Source: Chersky-840 sp036511675
Lineage (GTDB): Bacteria > Actinomycetota > Acidimicrobiia > Acidimicrobiales > UBA8190
Assembly (NCBI GenBank): GCA_036511675.1
Contig: DATCBU010000102.1
Span: 1-64,000 of the forward strand
Length of the DNA stretch: 64,000 nucleotides
Direction of reading: 5' to 3'
The notes beneath the pieces are model-generated. The model saw only the letters and a program-made list of their open reading frames with translations, did no database searches and was not told the DNA's origin. Of this stretch, positions 41,391 to 49,064 are shown piece by piece (the first letter of the stretch is position 1; every line of letters starts with the position of its first letter). The position numbers and the translations under genes were made by a program.

Positions 41391-42101
41391 GTGGCCGAGC
41401 TTCTCGAAGGGGTTCCCGACAGGGTCCTCGCCGTGTATGCCCATCCCGACGATCCCGATGTCTCGTGCGGGGGGACCCTGGCACGGTGGGCCGGTGCCGG
41501 TGCGGAGGTCCACGTGCTCATTTGCACCAACGGCGACAAGGGGACCATGGATCGCGACGTGGACCCCGACGTCCTGGCCCGGCGCCGGGCCGGGGAGGCG
41601 GCCGAGGCGGCGAAGCTCCTCGGGATCGCGGGACAACACTTCCTCGGATTCCCCGACGGCGAGCTCGTCGACGACGCAGCCCTGAGGGCCACGCTCGTGG
41701 GTTGGGTTCGCAAGCTCCGTCCCCTCACGGTCCTGGGCCCCGACCCCACGGCGGTGTTCTTCGGGGAGGACTACTTCAACCACCGGGACCACCGGACGAC
41801 GGGATTCTCGCTGCTCGACGCGCTGTCTCCCGCCGCCGCGCTGCCGCACTACTTCCCCGAGGCGGGCGCCGCGTACCAGGTACAGACGGCATTGCTGTCG
41901 GGCACCCTCGAGCCCACGGTGTGGGTGGACGTCACGACCACGATCGAGGACAAGGTAGCGGCGGTGTCATGCCACCGCAGCCAGTTCGCCGACGGGGGCG
42001 ATTGGGCGCGCCGGGCAGTCCGGGAACGCTCCCGAGAAGACGGGCGCCGTGCCGGGGTGGGCTACGCCGAGGGCTTCCGTCGGCTGCGGCTCAGTGGTTG
42101 A
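41391..42101 (+). CDS. PIG-L/LmbE family deacetylase
   Basis: Zinc-dependent N-deacetylase fold. The metal motif AHPDDPDVSCGG is near residues 17-28 and the second ligand region HRDHRTTG near 133-140. In actinomycetes this family includes MshB (mycothiol synthesis) and Mca (mycothiol S-conjugate amidase). Nothing here decides between them or another sugar deacetylase. 236 residues from GTG 41391, 6 bp after nrdR; probably cotranscribed. Confidence 0.85.
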   Translation: MAELLEGVPDRVLAVYAHPDDPDVSCGGTLARWAGAGAEVHVLICTNGDKGTMDRDVDPDVLARRRAGEAAEAAKLLGIAGQHFLGFPDGELVDDAALRATLVGWVRKLRPLTVLGPDPTAVFFGEDYFNHRDHRTTGFSLLDALSPAAALPHYFPEAGAAYQVQTALLSGTLEPTVWVDVTTTIEDKVAAVSCHRSQFADGGDWARRAVRERSREDGRRAGVGYAEGFRRLRLSG

Positions 42102-43560
42102 CCTCGGCGCCACCCGGCGCGGCGTTGTCCCGGGGCCGGACGCCGTCGACGTGCTGGGGTCGAGCGACACGGTTCCCCCCGACGACGATGTCGACGCCTG
42201 CACGGTGTTGCACGTCGACATGGACTCGTTCTTCGCCTCGGTCGAGGTCCTCGACGACCCGTCGCTGATCGGGCGTCCGGTGATCGTGGGCGGGGCGGGC
42301 GCCCGGGGTGTCGTGGCGTCGTGCACCTACGAGGCGCGCGCCTTCGGCATCCATTCCGCCATGCCGTCGGTGGAGGCCAGACGCCGGTGCCCGCATGCGG
42401 TGTTCCTCTCTGGCCGCTTCGCGAGGTATGTGGAGATGAGCGAGCGGCTCCACGCCGTGCTGCAGCGGTTCTCGCCCGTGGTGGAGGGCATCGCCCTCGA
42501 CGAGGCCTTCGTCGACGTGGCCGGGGTGCGCCGTCTCCTCGGGTCACCTCCGGCGGTGGCGGGCGAGATCCGTGAGGCCGTGCGCCAGGACCTCCAGATG
42601 GAATGCGGCGTGGGTGTGGCCCGGACCAAGCTCATGGCCAAGTTGGCGTCGCGGGCCGCCAAACCGGTGCTCACCCCCGAGGGCCCCCGTCCGGGCGCGG
42701 GGGTCGTGGTGGTGCTGCCCACGCAGGAGCTGGCTTTCTTGCACCCCTTGCCGGTGCGGGCCCTGTGGGGAGTGGGACCGGCCACGGCGCGCCGACTCGA
42801 CGCCTTGGGGGTCACGACCATCGGGGAGCTGGCCCGCATCCCCGAGGACACGTTGTGCCGATCGGTCGGTGTCGCCAACGGGCACCAGCTCGCCCAGCTG
42901 GCCCGGGGCGACGACCCCCGACCGGTGGAGGCCACCCGGGGGGTGAAGTCGGTGGGTCACGAGGAGACCTTCGCGCTCGACATCGACACGCACCCCGGCC
43001 TCCATCGCCACGTCGTGCGCATGGCCGACGCCGTGGGGACACGCTTGCGCGAGGCGCGGTTGGCGGGCCGCACGGTCACGGTCAAGGTCCGGTACGGAGA
43101 CCGCGTCACCATCACGCGGTCGCACACCGTAGCGGCGCCCATCGACTCGCCCCGGGCCCTGGGTGCGGTGGCGGGGGCATTGCTCGATGCCGTGGACGTG
43201 TCGCCCGGCGTCCGCCTGCTCGGTGTGTCGGTCTCGGGGCTTGCCGACACCGACGCCACCGCCCGTCAGCTCTCCTTCGACGACGACGAGCTGACCCCGA
43301 CGGGGCCGGACGCCTCGCAGGGGCCGGGACCGCGGGGGAGCGGGGACCTCCCAGGAGGGGGGACCGGGGCACGCCAGCTGGCCTGGCACGAGGTGGAGGC
43401 GGCGGTCACGGCCATCCGGGCCCGGTACGGCAACGCGTCGGTGGGCCCCGCCGCCCTGGTAGGACGAGAGGGACTGACGGTGAAGGAACGGGGAGACACC
43501 CAATGGGGGCCGAGCGCCTCCCCGATTTCGGGCTCGGACCAGGGTGGAGATGCTCGATGA
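42094..43560 (+). CDS. dinB: DNA polymerase IV (Y family)
   Basis: Translesion polymerase. Catalytic residues: HVDMDSFFASVE (first Asp near residue 42) and GIALDEAFVDVAG (Asp-Glu near 136). YEARAFGIHSAMP contains the fingers residues. A helix-hairpin-helix follows (ALWGVGPATARRLDALGV), then the little finger. QLSFDDDE near the end is a plausible clamp-binding motif, followed by a Gly-rich tail of about 80 residues. The start is uncertain: GTG 42094 overlaps the deacetylase stop, GTGs further on would trim an unconserved 30 residues. I see no LexA box just upstream. Confidence 0.92.
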   Translation: MVDLGATRRGVVPGPDAVDVLGSSDTVPPDDDVDACTVLHVDMDSFFASVEVLDDPSLIGRPVIVGGAGARGVVASCTYEARAFGIHSAMPSVEARRRCPHAVFLSGRFARYVEMSERLHAVLQRFSPVVEGIALDEAFVDVAGVRRLLGSPPAVAGEIREAVRQDLQMECGVGVARTKLMAKLASRAAKPVLTPEGPRPGAGVVVVLPTQELAFLHPLPVRALWGVGPATARRLDALGVTTIGELARIPEDTLCRSVGVANGHQLAQLARGDDPRPVEATRGVKSVGHEETFALDIDTHPGLHRHVVRMADAVGTRLREARLAGRTVTVKVRYGDRVTITRSHTVAAPIDSPRALGAVAGALLDAVDVSPGVRLLGVSVSGLADTDATARQLSFDDDELTPTGPDASQGPGPRGSGDLPGGGTGARQLAWHEVEAAVTAIRARYGNASVGPAALVGREGLTVKERGDTQWGPSASPISGSDQGGDAR

Positions 43561-43597
43561 GCGCGAGAATAGAGGTGACGGGGAATGGCGGGCGCCG

Positions 43598-43626
43598 TTG
43601 TCTTGCCCTTCGTCCGTGCCTAAGAT
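43598..43626 (+). promoter_or_regulatory. Promoter of the DUF3040 gene
   Basis: TTGTCT (43598-43603), 17-bp spacer, TAAGAT (43621-43626) in the 112-bp gap after dinB. Start near 43633 gives a leader of about 40 nt with AAGGGGGTGA before GTG 43673. Confidence 0.6.
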
Positions 43627-43672
43627 TGATTGACGCGCGCCACGTCGCGACGGGGTCTGGAAGGGGGTGAGC

Positions 43673-44047
43673 GTGCCGCTCTCCGAGCATGAGCAGCGTG
43701 TGCTGCACGAACTAGAGCAAGCGCTGTACCAGCAGGACCCGGCCTTCGCCGATCGGGTCCGATCCGAGAGCGTCTACCGGTTCGCGGGCCGGTATCTGAA
43801 GTGGTCGATCGCTGGCTTCGTGGCGGGACTGGCGGTCATGCTCTTCTTCTTCACCACCAATGTGTTCCTCGGTTTCCTCGGCGTGCTCATCATGTTCGCC
43901 TCCCTCGTCACCTTCTGGACCAACGTGCGCCGGATGGGCAAGGCCGGGTGGGAAGAGATCGGTCATTCGCTGCGGACCGACGGAATCGGCAATGCCCTCC
44001 ACGACACACGCGGGTGGTTGCGCGACCGCTTTCGTCGCAACCGCTGA
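43673..44047 (+). CDS. DUF3040 membrane protein
   Basis: Small actinomycete-specific membrane protein of unknown function. GTG 43673 gives the family N-terminus MPLSEHEQRVLHELEQAL (GTG 43667 would add two residues). Two hydrophobic helices at about 44-87 (IAGFVAGLAVMLFFF and FLGFLGVLIMFASLVTFW), then a basic tail. DUF3040 genes typically stand shortly before the dcw cluster in actinomycetes (established knowledge), as here. A division or envelope role is guilt by association. 124 residues. Confidence 0.85.
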   Translation: MPLSEHEQRVLHELEQALYQQDPAFADRVRSESVYRFAGRYLKWSIAGFVAGLAVMLFFFTTNVFLGFLGVLIMFASLVTFWTNVRRMGKAGWEEIGHSLRTDGIGNALHDTRGWLRDRFRRNR

Positions 44048-44123
44048 CGCCCTCCGCGCTCCGACTCGGTGACCGTCGGGCGCCCGTGCATCAGGCGCGG
44101 CCTCCGATGACGTGGGAGTAACG

Positions 44124-45029
44124 GTGGACCGGTGCCTGGCGATCGACATCGGGGGCACCAAGCTGGCGGCCGGGCTCGTGACCCGGACCGGAGACCTGGT
44201 GGCGGCCCACCGGGCCCCGACTCCCCACACCGATGATGCCGAGGAATTGTTCGCGGTGCTGGCGGGACTGGTGGGTGCCAGCCTCGACGAGGAGACCGGC
44301 GCCACCCGATCCGTGTCGGAAGGCGCCCCGATGGTTTGCGGGGTCGGCTGCGGCGGGCCCATGGACATCGGGCGCGGCACGGTGTCACCACTGAACATCC
44401 CGGCATGGCGGGACTTCCCGCTGCGCACCCGCCTCGAAGAGGCCACGGGCCTGGTCGTGGCAGTGGACAACGACGCCAAGGCGTTCGCGCTGGCCGAGGG
44501 GTGGACCGGTGCCGCCCGTGACCGGCGCGACTTCCTGGCCATGGTGGTGTCAACGGGCGTGGGTGGGGGCGTCGTCATCGACAACCGGTTGCTCGACGGT
44601 GCGTCGGGCAACGCCGGCCACGTGGGCCACGTCATCGTCGAGCCTGACGGCCGCCGCTGCGCGTGCGGGGCGCGCGGATGCCTCGAGGCTGAAGCCTCGG
44701 GGACCGCCATCGCCGCGATCACCGGGAAGGCACCTGCCGACGCCCCCCCCGAGGTCGTGACGAGAACGGGGTGTTTGGTGGGCCGAGCGGTGGCCTCGGT
44801 GGTCAGCCTGCTCGACATCGAGCTCGTCGTGGTGGGCGGATCGGTGGCCCTGGGGTTCGGCGCGCCGTTCTTCACGGCGGCCAACACCGAGCTGCGCGCC
44901 CGCGCCCGGCTCTCGTTCACCGCCGGGGCGCAGATCGTGCCCAGCGGACTGGGGGTGAGCGGCCCCCTGGTCGGTGCGGGCGCACTGGGTTGGCGGGCCG
45001 CGGAGAAAGGATTGGTGGAGGCTCCATGA
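44124..45029 (+). CDS. ROK family sugar kinase (glucokinase-like)
   Basis: ATP-dependent hexose kinase fold. AIDIGGTKLAAGLV (ATP loop) at residues 6-19, VDNDAKAFALAEG with the catalytic Asp, STGVGGGVVIDNRLL, and the zinc motif CACGARGCLEAEASG with GHVGH before it. No N-terminal winged helix, so it is a kinase and not a ROK repressor. GTG 44124 has GGGAG 5 nt upstream; GTG 44112 is an in-frame alternative. 301 residues. Substrate unproven; glucose is likely. Confidence 0.88.
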   Translation: MDRCLAIDIGGTKLAAGLVTRTGDLVAAHRAPTPHTDDAEELFAVLAGLVGASLDEETGATRSVSEGAPMVCGVGCGGPMDIGRGTVSPLNIPAWRDFPLRTRLEEATGLVVAVDNDAKAFALAEGWTGAARDRRDFLAMVVSTGVGGGVVIDNRLLDGASGNAGHVGHVIVEPDGRRCACGARGCLEAEASGTAIAAITGKAPADAPPEVVTRTGCLVGRAVASVVSLLDIELVVVGGSVALGFGAPFFTAANTELRARARLSFTAGAQIVPSGLGVSGPLVGAGALGWRAAEKGLVEAP

Positions 45030-45328
45030 GCACGCGCCAGGGCACCACACCATCTGTCGGAGCGACGTCGGGGCCGACGATGGCGGTGGTGGTGGGCGCC
45101 CTGGCCCGTCGGCCGTGGTTGTGGCCGGCGGCGATGGCCGAGGCGGTCCGCCTGGCCCCGCCCGGGTGGTGGCACCGCTGGCCGCTCCTCCCGGTCCCAG
45201 ACGAGGCGTTGTGGCGGTTTCGCATGGAGACCGCCTACGGCGGGTCGGGCGACGCCGTCCCCGAGAGCGACGATGTCGTGTCGTTCATCAGCTGGTGCAG
45301 CACCATGGGCCGGTGGCGCCGACAGTGA
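45026..45328 (+). CDS. Conserved small hypothetical protein
   Basis: 100 residues from ATG 45026, overlapping the kinase stop (ATGA) and preceded by GGTGGAGG. The core RRPWLWPAAMAEAVRLAPPGWW, followed by LLPVPDEALWRFRMETAYGG, is rich in Trp and Pro; I recall similar small actinomycete proteins of unknown function. No catalytic motif and no clear transmembrane helix, though the Trp-rich part could touch a membrane. Function not assigned. Confidence 0.7.
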   Translation: MSTRQGTTPSVGATSGPTMAVVVGALARRPWLWPAAMAEAVRLAPPGWWHRWPLLPVPDEALWRFRMETAYGGSGDAVPESDDVVSFISWCSTMGRWRRQ

Positions 45329-45365
45329 CGAGGTGGCGTGCCGGAGCGAACTCGGCCGACGGGAC

Positions 45366-45371
45366 TAACCT
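45366..45371 (+). promoter_or_regulatory. -10 box TAACCT before the HNH gene
   Basis: TAACCT ends 8 nt before ATG 45380 (5 nt before GTG 45377), the leaderless geometry seen elsewhere in the window. Confidence 0.45.
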
Positions 45372-45379
45372 CGGTGGTG

Positions 45380-45916
45380 ATGTTGGCCAGGGAAGCCGGC
45401 GCCAATGGGACGAGCCGAGCGCTCGTGCTCAACGCGACATTCGAGCCACTGGGGCTCGTCTCCACCCGCCGCGCCCTGCTCCTGGTCCTTGCGACCAAGG
45501 CTGAGCTGGTCCACGCCACCGACCGGATCTTCCGCTCCGAGCGCCGGGCGTGTCCCGAGCCGTCGGTGGTGCGCCTGGCGCGCTATGTCCGGGTGCCGCA
45601 CGACCGGACGGTGGCGGTCAACCGGCGCACGGTCTTCGCCCGTGACGGGCACCGGTGCCAGTACTGCGGGCTGGCGGCTGAGAGCATCGATCACGTCATG
45701 CCGCGCAGCCGCGGCGGACTGCACGCGTGGGACAACGTCGTGGCGGCCTGCCGTCGCTGCAACACCCGCAAGGAGGACCGGCTGGCCCACGAGGTTGGTC
45801 TGGTCCTGCGCACGCCGCCGCGCGCCCCGCGCCAACGGGTCTGGCTCCTCGCCATGGGTGGGGGGGCTCGTGACGAGTGGGCGCCATATCTGGGTGAGCA
45901 GTCCCTGACGGCGTGA
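45380..45916 (+). CDS. HNH family endonuclease-like protein
   Basis: Stand-alone HNH protein of 178 residues. N-terminal part begins ALVLNATFEPLGLVSTRRALLLVL. The HNH domain spans about 90-145 with CQYCG, SIDHVMPRSRGG and NVVAACRRCNTRKEDRL: two CxxC zinc knuckles plus the catalytic DH and N. This form is widespread and usually chromosomal in actinomycetes and other bacteria, not tied to a mobile element. Its true job is unknown. ATG 45380 follows a TAACCT box; GTG 45338 is an alternative start. Confidence 0.87.
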   Translation: MLAREAGANGTSRALVLNATFEPLGLVSTRRALLLVLATKAELVHATDRIFRSERRACPEPSVVRLARYVRVPHDRTVAVNRRTVFARDGHRCQYCGLAAESIDHVMPRSRGGLHAWDNVVAACRRCNTRKEDRLAHEVGLVLRTPPRAPRQRVWLLAMGGGARDEWAPYLGEQSLTA

Positions 45917-46644
45917 CCGGCGCGGCCGGCGACGGTTGGTCGATCGAGCGCCGCGTCGACACGGCACGCGCCCTGCACGGTTTATGGCCGGCACCGAGTG
46001 CCCGCGCCGACCGGATGGTCGGGTTGTGCACGGTGGTCGGGACCCCCGCCGTCGTCCTCGGGAGTACCCAGAAGTCCGGTGTCGCGCTCGAGCACGCCGT
46101 CAGCGACGACGTCGAGGTCGTGCACCGGAGCTCGGGCGGCGGTGCGGTATGGGTCGCACCTGCGGCCCAGGTGTGGCTCGACGTCTGGATCCCGCGCCAG
46201 GACGCGCTGTGGGACGACGACGTCGTGCGGTCCTCGTGGTGGTTGGGCGAAGCCTGGGTACGGGCTCTCGAGGGACTCGGTGCTGCGCCGTTGTCCGTGC
46301 ACAGGGGCCGTGCCACGCGCACGGACTGGTCCGAGGTGGTGTGCTTTGCTGGCGTCGGGCCCGGTGAGGTGACCGTCGGCACCGCCAAGCTGGTGGGCAT
46401 CGCCCAGCACCGCAGTCGCCACGGGGCGCACCTGCACTCCATGGCCATGGTGTCGTGGGATCCCGCCGCGCTGCTGACGTTGTTGTCGGCCACGACGCGC
46501 CACCACCCTGAGCGGCTTGGCGCTGAAGCCGCACTCCACCACGTCGCCACCGGACTTCGTGACGTGCTCACCCCGACCCGGCGCCTGAGCGACCAGGCGC
46601 TGATCACCACTGTCGAGGACGCGCTCGTGCGCGCCCTGCCCTGA
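45913..46644 (+). CDS. Lipoate-protein ligase A family protein
   Basis: Biotin/lipoyl ligase fold. RRSSGGG-type loop is present as VHRSSGGGAVWV near residues 71-82, and the catalytic Lys in VGTAKLVGIAQHRSRHG near 155-171 (usual form KIAGSAQ). Cofactor could be lipoate or octanoate, so ligase, octanoyltransferase or amidotransferase are all possible. GTG 45913 overlaps the HNH stop. 243 residues. Last gene before the dcw cluster, followed by two strong hairpins. Confidence 0.82.
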   Translation: MTGAAGDGWSIERRVDTARALHGLWPAPSARADRMVGLCTVVGTPAVVLGSTQKSGVALEHAVSDDVEVVHRSSGGGAVWVAPAAQVWLDVWIPRQDALWDDDVVRSSWWLGEAWVRALEGLGAAPLSVHRGRATRTDWSEVVCFAGVGPGEVTVGTAKLVGIAQHRSRHGAHLHSMAMVSWDPAALLTLLSATTRHHPERLGAEAALHHVATGLRDVLTPTRRLSDQALITTVEDALVRALP

Positions 46645-46646
46645 GC

Positions 46647-46684
46647 TGATCGACCTGCGTCGCCCGACGGCGACGCGTCGATCA
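46647..46684 (+). terminator. Hairpin terminator after the lipoate-ligase gene
   Basis: Stem TGATCGAC and GCGTCGCC (46647-46654, 46657-46664) with GGCGACGC and GTCGATCA (46669-46684): 16 bp with a CT bulge and loop CGAC. It begins 3 bp after the TGA. No T-run follows. Confidence 0.65.
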
Positions 46685-46745
46685 CCGTGAGGCGCACCAC
46701 CGCGGTTCTTGCCCAACCAGCGCTGACGACGCGTCCGCACCGTGA

Positions 46746-46776
46746 CGATGCGCCGGCGCGGCGCGCCGGCGCATCG
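46746..46776. terminator. Second very stable hairpin before mraZ
   Basis: A 14-bp perfect stem: CGATGCGCCGGCGC (46746-46759) pairs with its complement at 46763-46776, loop GGC. With the first hairpin it insulates the dcw cluster from read-through. The symmetric structure could act in either direction. Confidence 0.6.
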
Positions 46777-46861
46777 GTGTCATGGCGCTCCGAATCGGGG
46801 AGGGCCAGAGGGGGCTCGAGGCCCGGTGGAGGCTCCGCCCGGGGTGGCGAGGACCTCCGTC

Positions 46862-46909
46862 GGGGAGGGGGGCGACGGTGGGGGGGACGGGGTGGCGCGG
46901 TGGGGAGCG
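46862..46909 (+). other. G-run tract upstream of the mraZ promoter
   Basis: G-runs of 4 to 7 (GGGGAGGGGGG, GGGGGGG, GGGG, GGGG) within 48 bp on the + strand, able in principle to form a G-quadruplex. It is part of a 150-bp purine-rich stretch (about 46777-46925) with no gene and no other feature I can name. Confidence 0.45.
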
Positions 46910-46925
46910 GTGGAGTGATTGAGCA

Positions 46926-46976
46926 TTGACCTGTGGGGGAGTGGGGGCTAAAGTGGCGCAAAGTGGAGTAAAGGGG
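46926..46976 (+). promoter_or_regulatory. mraZ promoter with 10-bp-phased MraZ boxes
   Basis: TTGACC (46926-46931), 17-bp spacer, TAAAGT (46949-46954). AAAGTGG occurs at 46950-46956 and 46960-46966, and AAAGGGG at 46970-46976, exactly 10 bp apart and on one face of the helix. They overlap the -10 and start site. AAAGTGG direct repeats are the published MraZ box of Mycoplasma; GTGGGGG copies at 46933 and 46941 resemble the TGGGN site of E. coli MraZ. Autorepression of the dcw operon is expected. Confidence 0.85.
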
Positions 46977-47023
46977 AGGAGCCCGCCGAACATGCGGGGG
47001 GAGCGTCGTGGGAGCTCGATTCG

Positions 47024-47443
47024 GTGGCACGGTTTTTCGGGACGTACGAGCATTCGCTCGACAGCAAGGGTCGGGTGATCCTGCCGTCGAGGTTTCGCTC
47101 GTCGTTCGAGCACGGGGGGTACCTCACGGAGTACCGGGACGGCTGCCTGGCGCTATGGACGCCGGACCAGTTCGAACGGCAGATGGAAGCGATGCAGGAG
47201 CGGGCGGCCAGCGGCAAGAGCGACCGGAACCTGGCCCGCATGTGGGCATCGCACACCCACGATCTCGAAGTGGACCGTCAGGGGCGGATCGTGGTGCCGG
47301 CCCGGATGCGCCAGTACGCGGCATTGGAGAACGACGTGACGGTGGTCGGGGTGATCGACAGGGTGGAGCTGTGGGACCCGACGCGGTGGCAATCCAACAT
47401 CGGTCCCGAGGAACTGCGGTTCACCGAGGGTGCCGACGACTGA
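47024..47443 (+). CDS. mraZ: Transcriptional regulator MraZ
   Basis: First gene of the dcw cluster; forms ring oligomers of double SpoVT-AbrB domains that bind repeats in its own promoter. First domain RFFGTYEHSLDSKGRVILPSR, second HDLEVDRQGRIVVPARMRQYA. The GTG at 47024 has GGGAGC 8 nt upstream and a leader of about 65 nt. 139 residues. Three to four matching boxes lie on its promoter. Confidence 0.97.
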   Translation: MARFFGTYEHSLDSKGRVILPSRFRSSFEHGGYLTEYRDGCLALWTPDQFERQMEAMQERAASGKSDRNLARMWASHTHDLEVDRQGRIVVPARMRQYAALENDVTVVGVIDRVELWDPTRWQSNIGPEELRFTEGADD

Positions 47444-47640
47444 GCACCATCGAAGACCGCGCTGTACAAGAAAGGAGCGTCGCGCACGACGACCGGTCGA
47501 GTCGGTCTCGACCAACCCAGAGCACCCGGAACATGCGCAGCCCCTCGGCTGGTTCGGTGGAAGACTCCTCCTCCGCCCGCTTCCAACCGAGTCGCAGGAG
47601 CAACCCTCCCGACGGCATCCCGCCAGTCGAGGGGCTGCGG

Positions 47641-48582
47641 ATGCGCCAGGTGTTCACCCATGAGCCGGTCATGGTCGATGAAGTGGTCTCGCTGTTTGCC
47701 CCTGTTCCCGCGGGCGTGGTGATCGATGCCACGGCGGGCGGCGGCGGACATGCCGCCGCCTTGCTGGCCGCCCATCCACATCTCCGCCTGCTGTGTCTGG
47801 ACCGCGATCCCGATGCGGTGGAGGCGACGACGCATCGCCTCCGGGAGTACGGCGACCGGGCTGTGGTGCGCCGGGCGCGCTTCGACCATCTCCACGACGT
47901 CGCCGACGAGACGGGAATCGGTGCCGCGTCGGCCAGTGGGGTCCTGTTCGACCTGGGCGTGAGCTCGCCCCAGCTCGACCGCCCCGAGCGGGGATTTTCG
48001 TACCGCGCCGACGCGCCACTCGACATGCGCATGGACCCCGACGAGGGCCAGACCGCCTCGGACCTGGTGAACACGTGGCCCGAGGCCGAGTTGGCCCGTC
48101 TCTTCGCCGCCAATGGGGAGGGGCGTTTCGCCCGGAGGATCGCCCTCGCCGTCGTGGCGGCCCGCCCCGTCACCACGACGGGGGGTCTGGCCGACGTCGT
48201 GCGATCGGCGCTGCCTGCCGCCGTGCGCCGTCAAGGCGGACATCCCGCCCGTCGCGTCTTTCAGGCCTTGCGGGTGGCAGTGAACGACGAGCTCGAGATC
48301 CTGGCCGAGGCACTACCCGTGGCCATCGACGAGCTGGCGGTGGGTGGTCGCTGCGTGGTCATTGCGTACCACTCCGGCGAGGACCGCATCGTGAAGGCCG
48401 CCTTCCGGCAGGCCGAGACCGGTGGGTGCACGTGCCCACCCGGGCTTCCCTGTCGGTGTGGCGCGGTGTCGCTGGGTCGGCTCGTGTTCCGAGGGACACG
48501 TCGACCCACGCCCGACGAGGTGGCTCGCAACCGGCGCTCGGAGAGCGCCCTCATGCGCGCCTTCGAGCGGAGCGCGGCCTGA
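47641..48582 (+). CDS. rsmH: 16S rRNA m4C1402 methyltransferase
   Basis: SAM-dependent N4-methyltransferase (MraW). FTHEPVMVDEVVSLF, the SAM motif DATAGGGGHAAALLA, GVLFDLGVSSPQLDRPERGFSY, DMRMD, and IAYHSGEDRIVKAAF are all present. ATG 47641 has GAGGGG 6 nt upstream and gives 313 residues. ATG 47533 would add 36 unconserved residues. The 197-bp gap after mraZ has no other gene. The stop overlaps ftsL (TGATG). Confidence 0.95.
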   Translation: MRQVFTHEPVMVDEVVSLFAPVPAGVVIDATAGGGGHAAALLAAHPHLRLLCLDRDPDAVEATTHRLREYGDRAVVRRARFDHLHDVADETGIGAASASGVLFDLGVSSPQLDRPERGFSYRADAPLDMRMDPDEGQTASDLVNTWPEAELARLFAANGEGRFARRIALAVVAARPVTTTGGLADVVRSALPAAVRRQGGHPARRVFQALRVAVNDELEILAEALPVAIDELAVGGRCVVIAYHSGEDRIVKAAFRQAETGGCTCPPGLPCRCGAVSLGRLVFRGTRRPTPDEVARNRRSESALMRAFERSAA

Positions 48583-49064
48583 TGGCGCAGGCCACGGCTC
48601 CTGAGCGCGCCCGGGTGTCGCCCGCCCCGGCTCCTGAGCGCTCCCGGGTGTCGCCCGCCCCGGCCCGCGTCCCCGATCGCCAGCCTCGACGCGCCCTGGA
48701 GACACCCGGTACCCGGGGGCCCCGGTGGTCACTCCCCCGGACGGCGGCGCTGGGCGGGCTGATCGTCCTGGTGAGTCTCCTCATGGTGGTAGCGGCTAGC
48801 GCCTACATGACCCAGGGCCAGGTCAGCCTGACCCGGATGCAGGGGGAGCTCAACTCGGTCCTCGGCCAACACCACCTTCTCGAGAACCAGGTGGCCTCGT
48901 TGTCGGATCCGTCGGGTGTGGTGTCACAGTCCCAGCACCACGGGCTGGTGGCCCCCACCAACGTGACCGATCTCAATCAGGTGAACCCGTCGGCGTCGTC
49001 GACGACCGCGGCGACGACCCCGACGTCGGGGCACGCCTCGGTCCACGTCACCGGCGGCCCGTGA
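48582..49064 (+). CDS. ftsL: FtsL-like cell division protein
   Basis: Small bitopic membrane protein at the ftsL position. Cytosolic tail (1-60) with an 11-residue tandem repeat, PERARVSPAPA and PERSRVSPAPA. One transmembrane helix at about 67-86, then a short coiled coil (SLTRMQGELNSVLGQHHLLENQVASL) and a Thr/Ser-rich tail. FtsL proteins are recognised by size, topology and position more than by sequence. It should bridge FtsQ (DivIB) and FtsW/FtsI at the septum. 160 residues. Confidence 0.8.
   Translation: MAQATAPERARVSPAPAPERSRVSPAPARVPDRQPRRALETPGTRGPRWSLPRTAALGGLIVLVSLLMVVAASAYMTQGQVSLTRMQGELNSVLGQHHLLENQVASLSDPSGVVSQSQHHGLVAPTNVTDLNQVNPSASSTTAATTPTSGHASVHVTGGP
48600..48665 (+). repeat. 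33-bp x2 in-frame repeat in ftsL
   Basis: Two almost identical 33-bp units (48600-48632, 48633-48665) in the cytosolic tail. Confidence 0.85.

Noticed and set aside
42000..42094. Search for a LexA box in front of dinB
   Set aside because: No CGAAC-N4-GTTCG or close variant seen; dinB overlaps the deacetylase gene and is probably read through from upstream.
45380..45916. HNH gene as evidence of a mobile element
   Set aside because: No integrase, repeats or composition change nearby; this HNH type is usually chromosomal.
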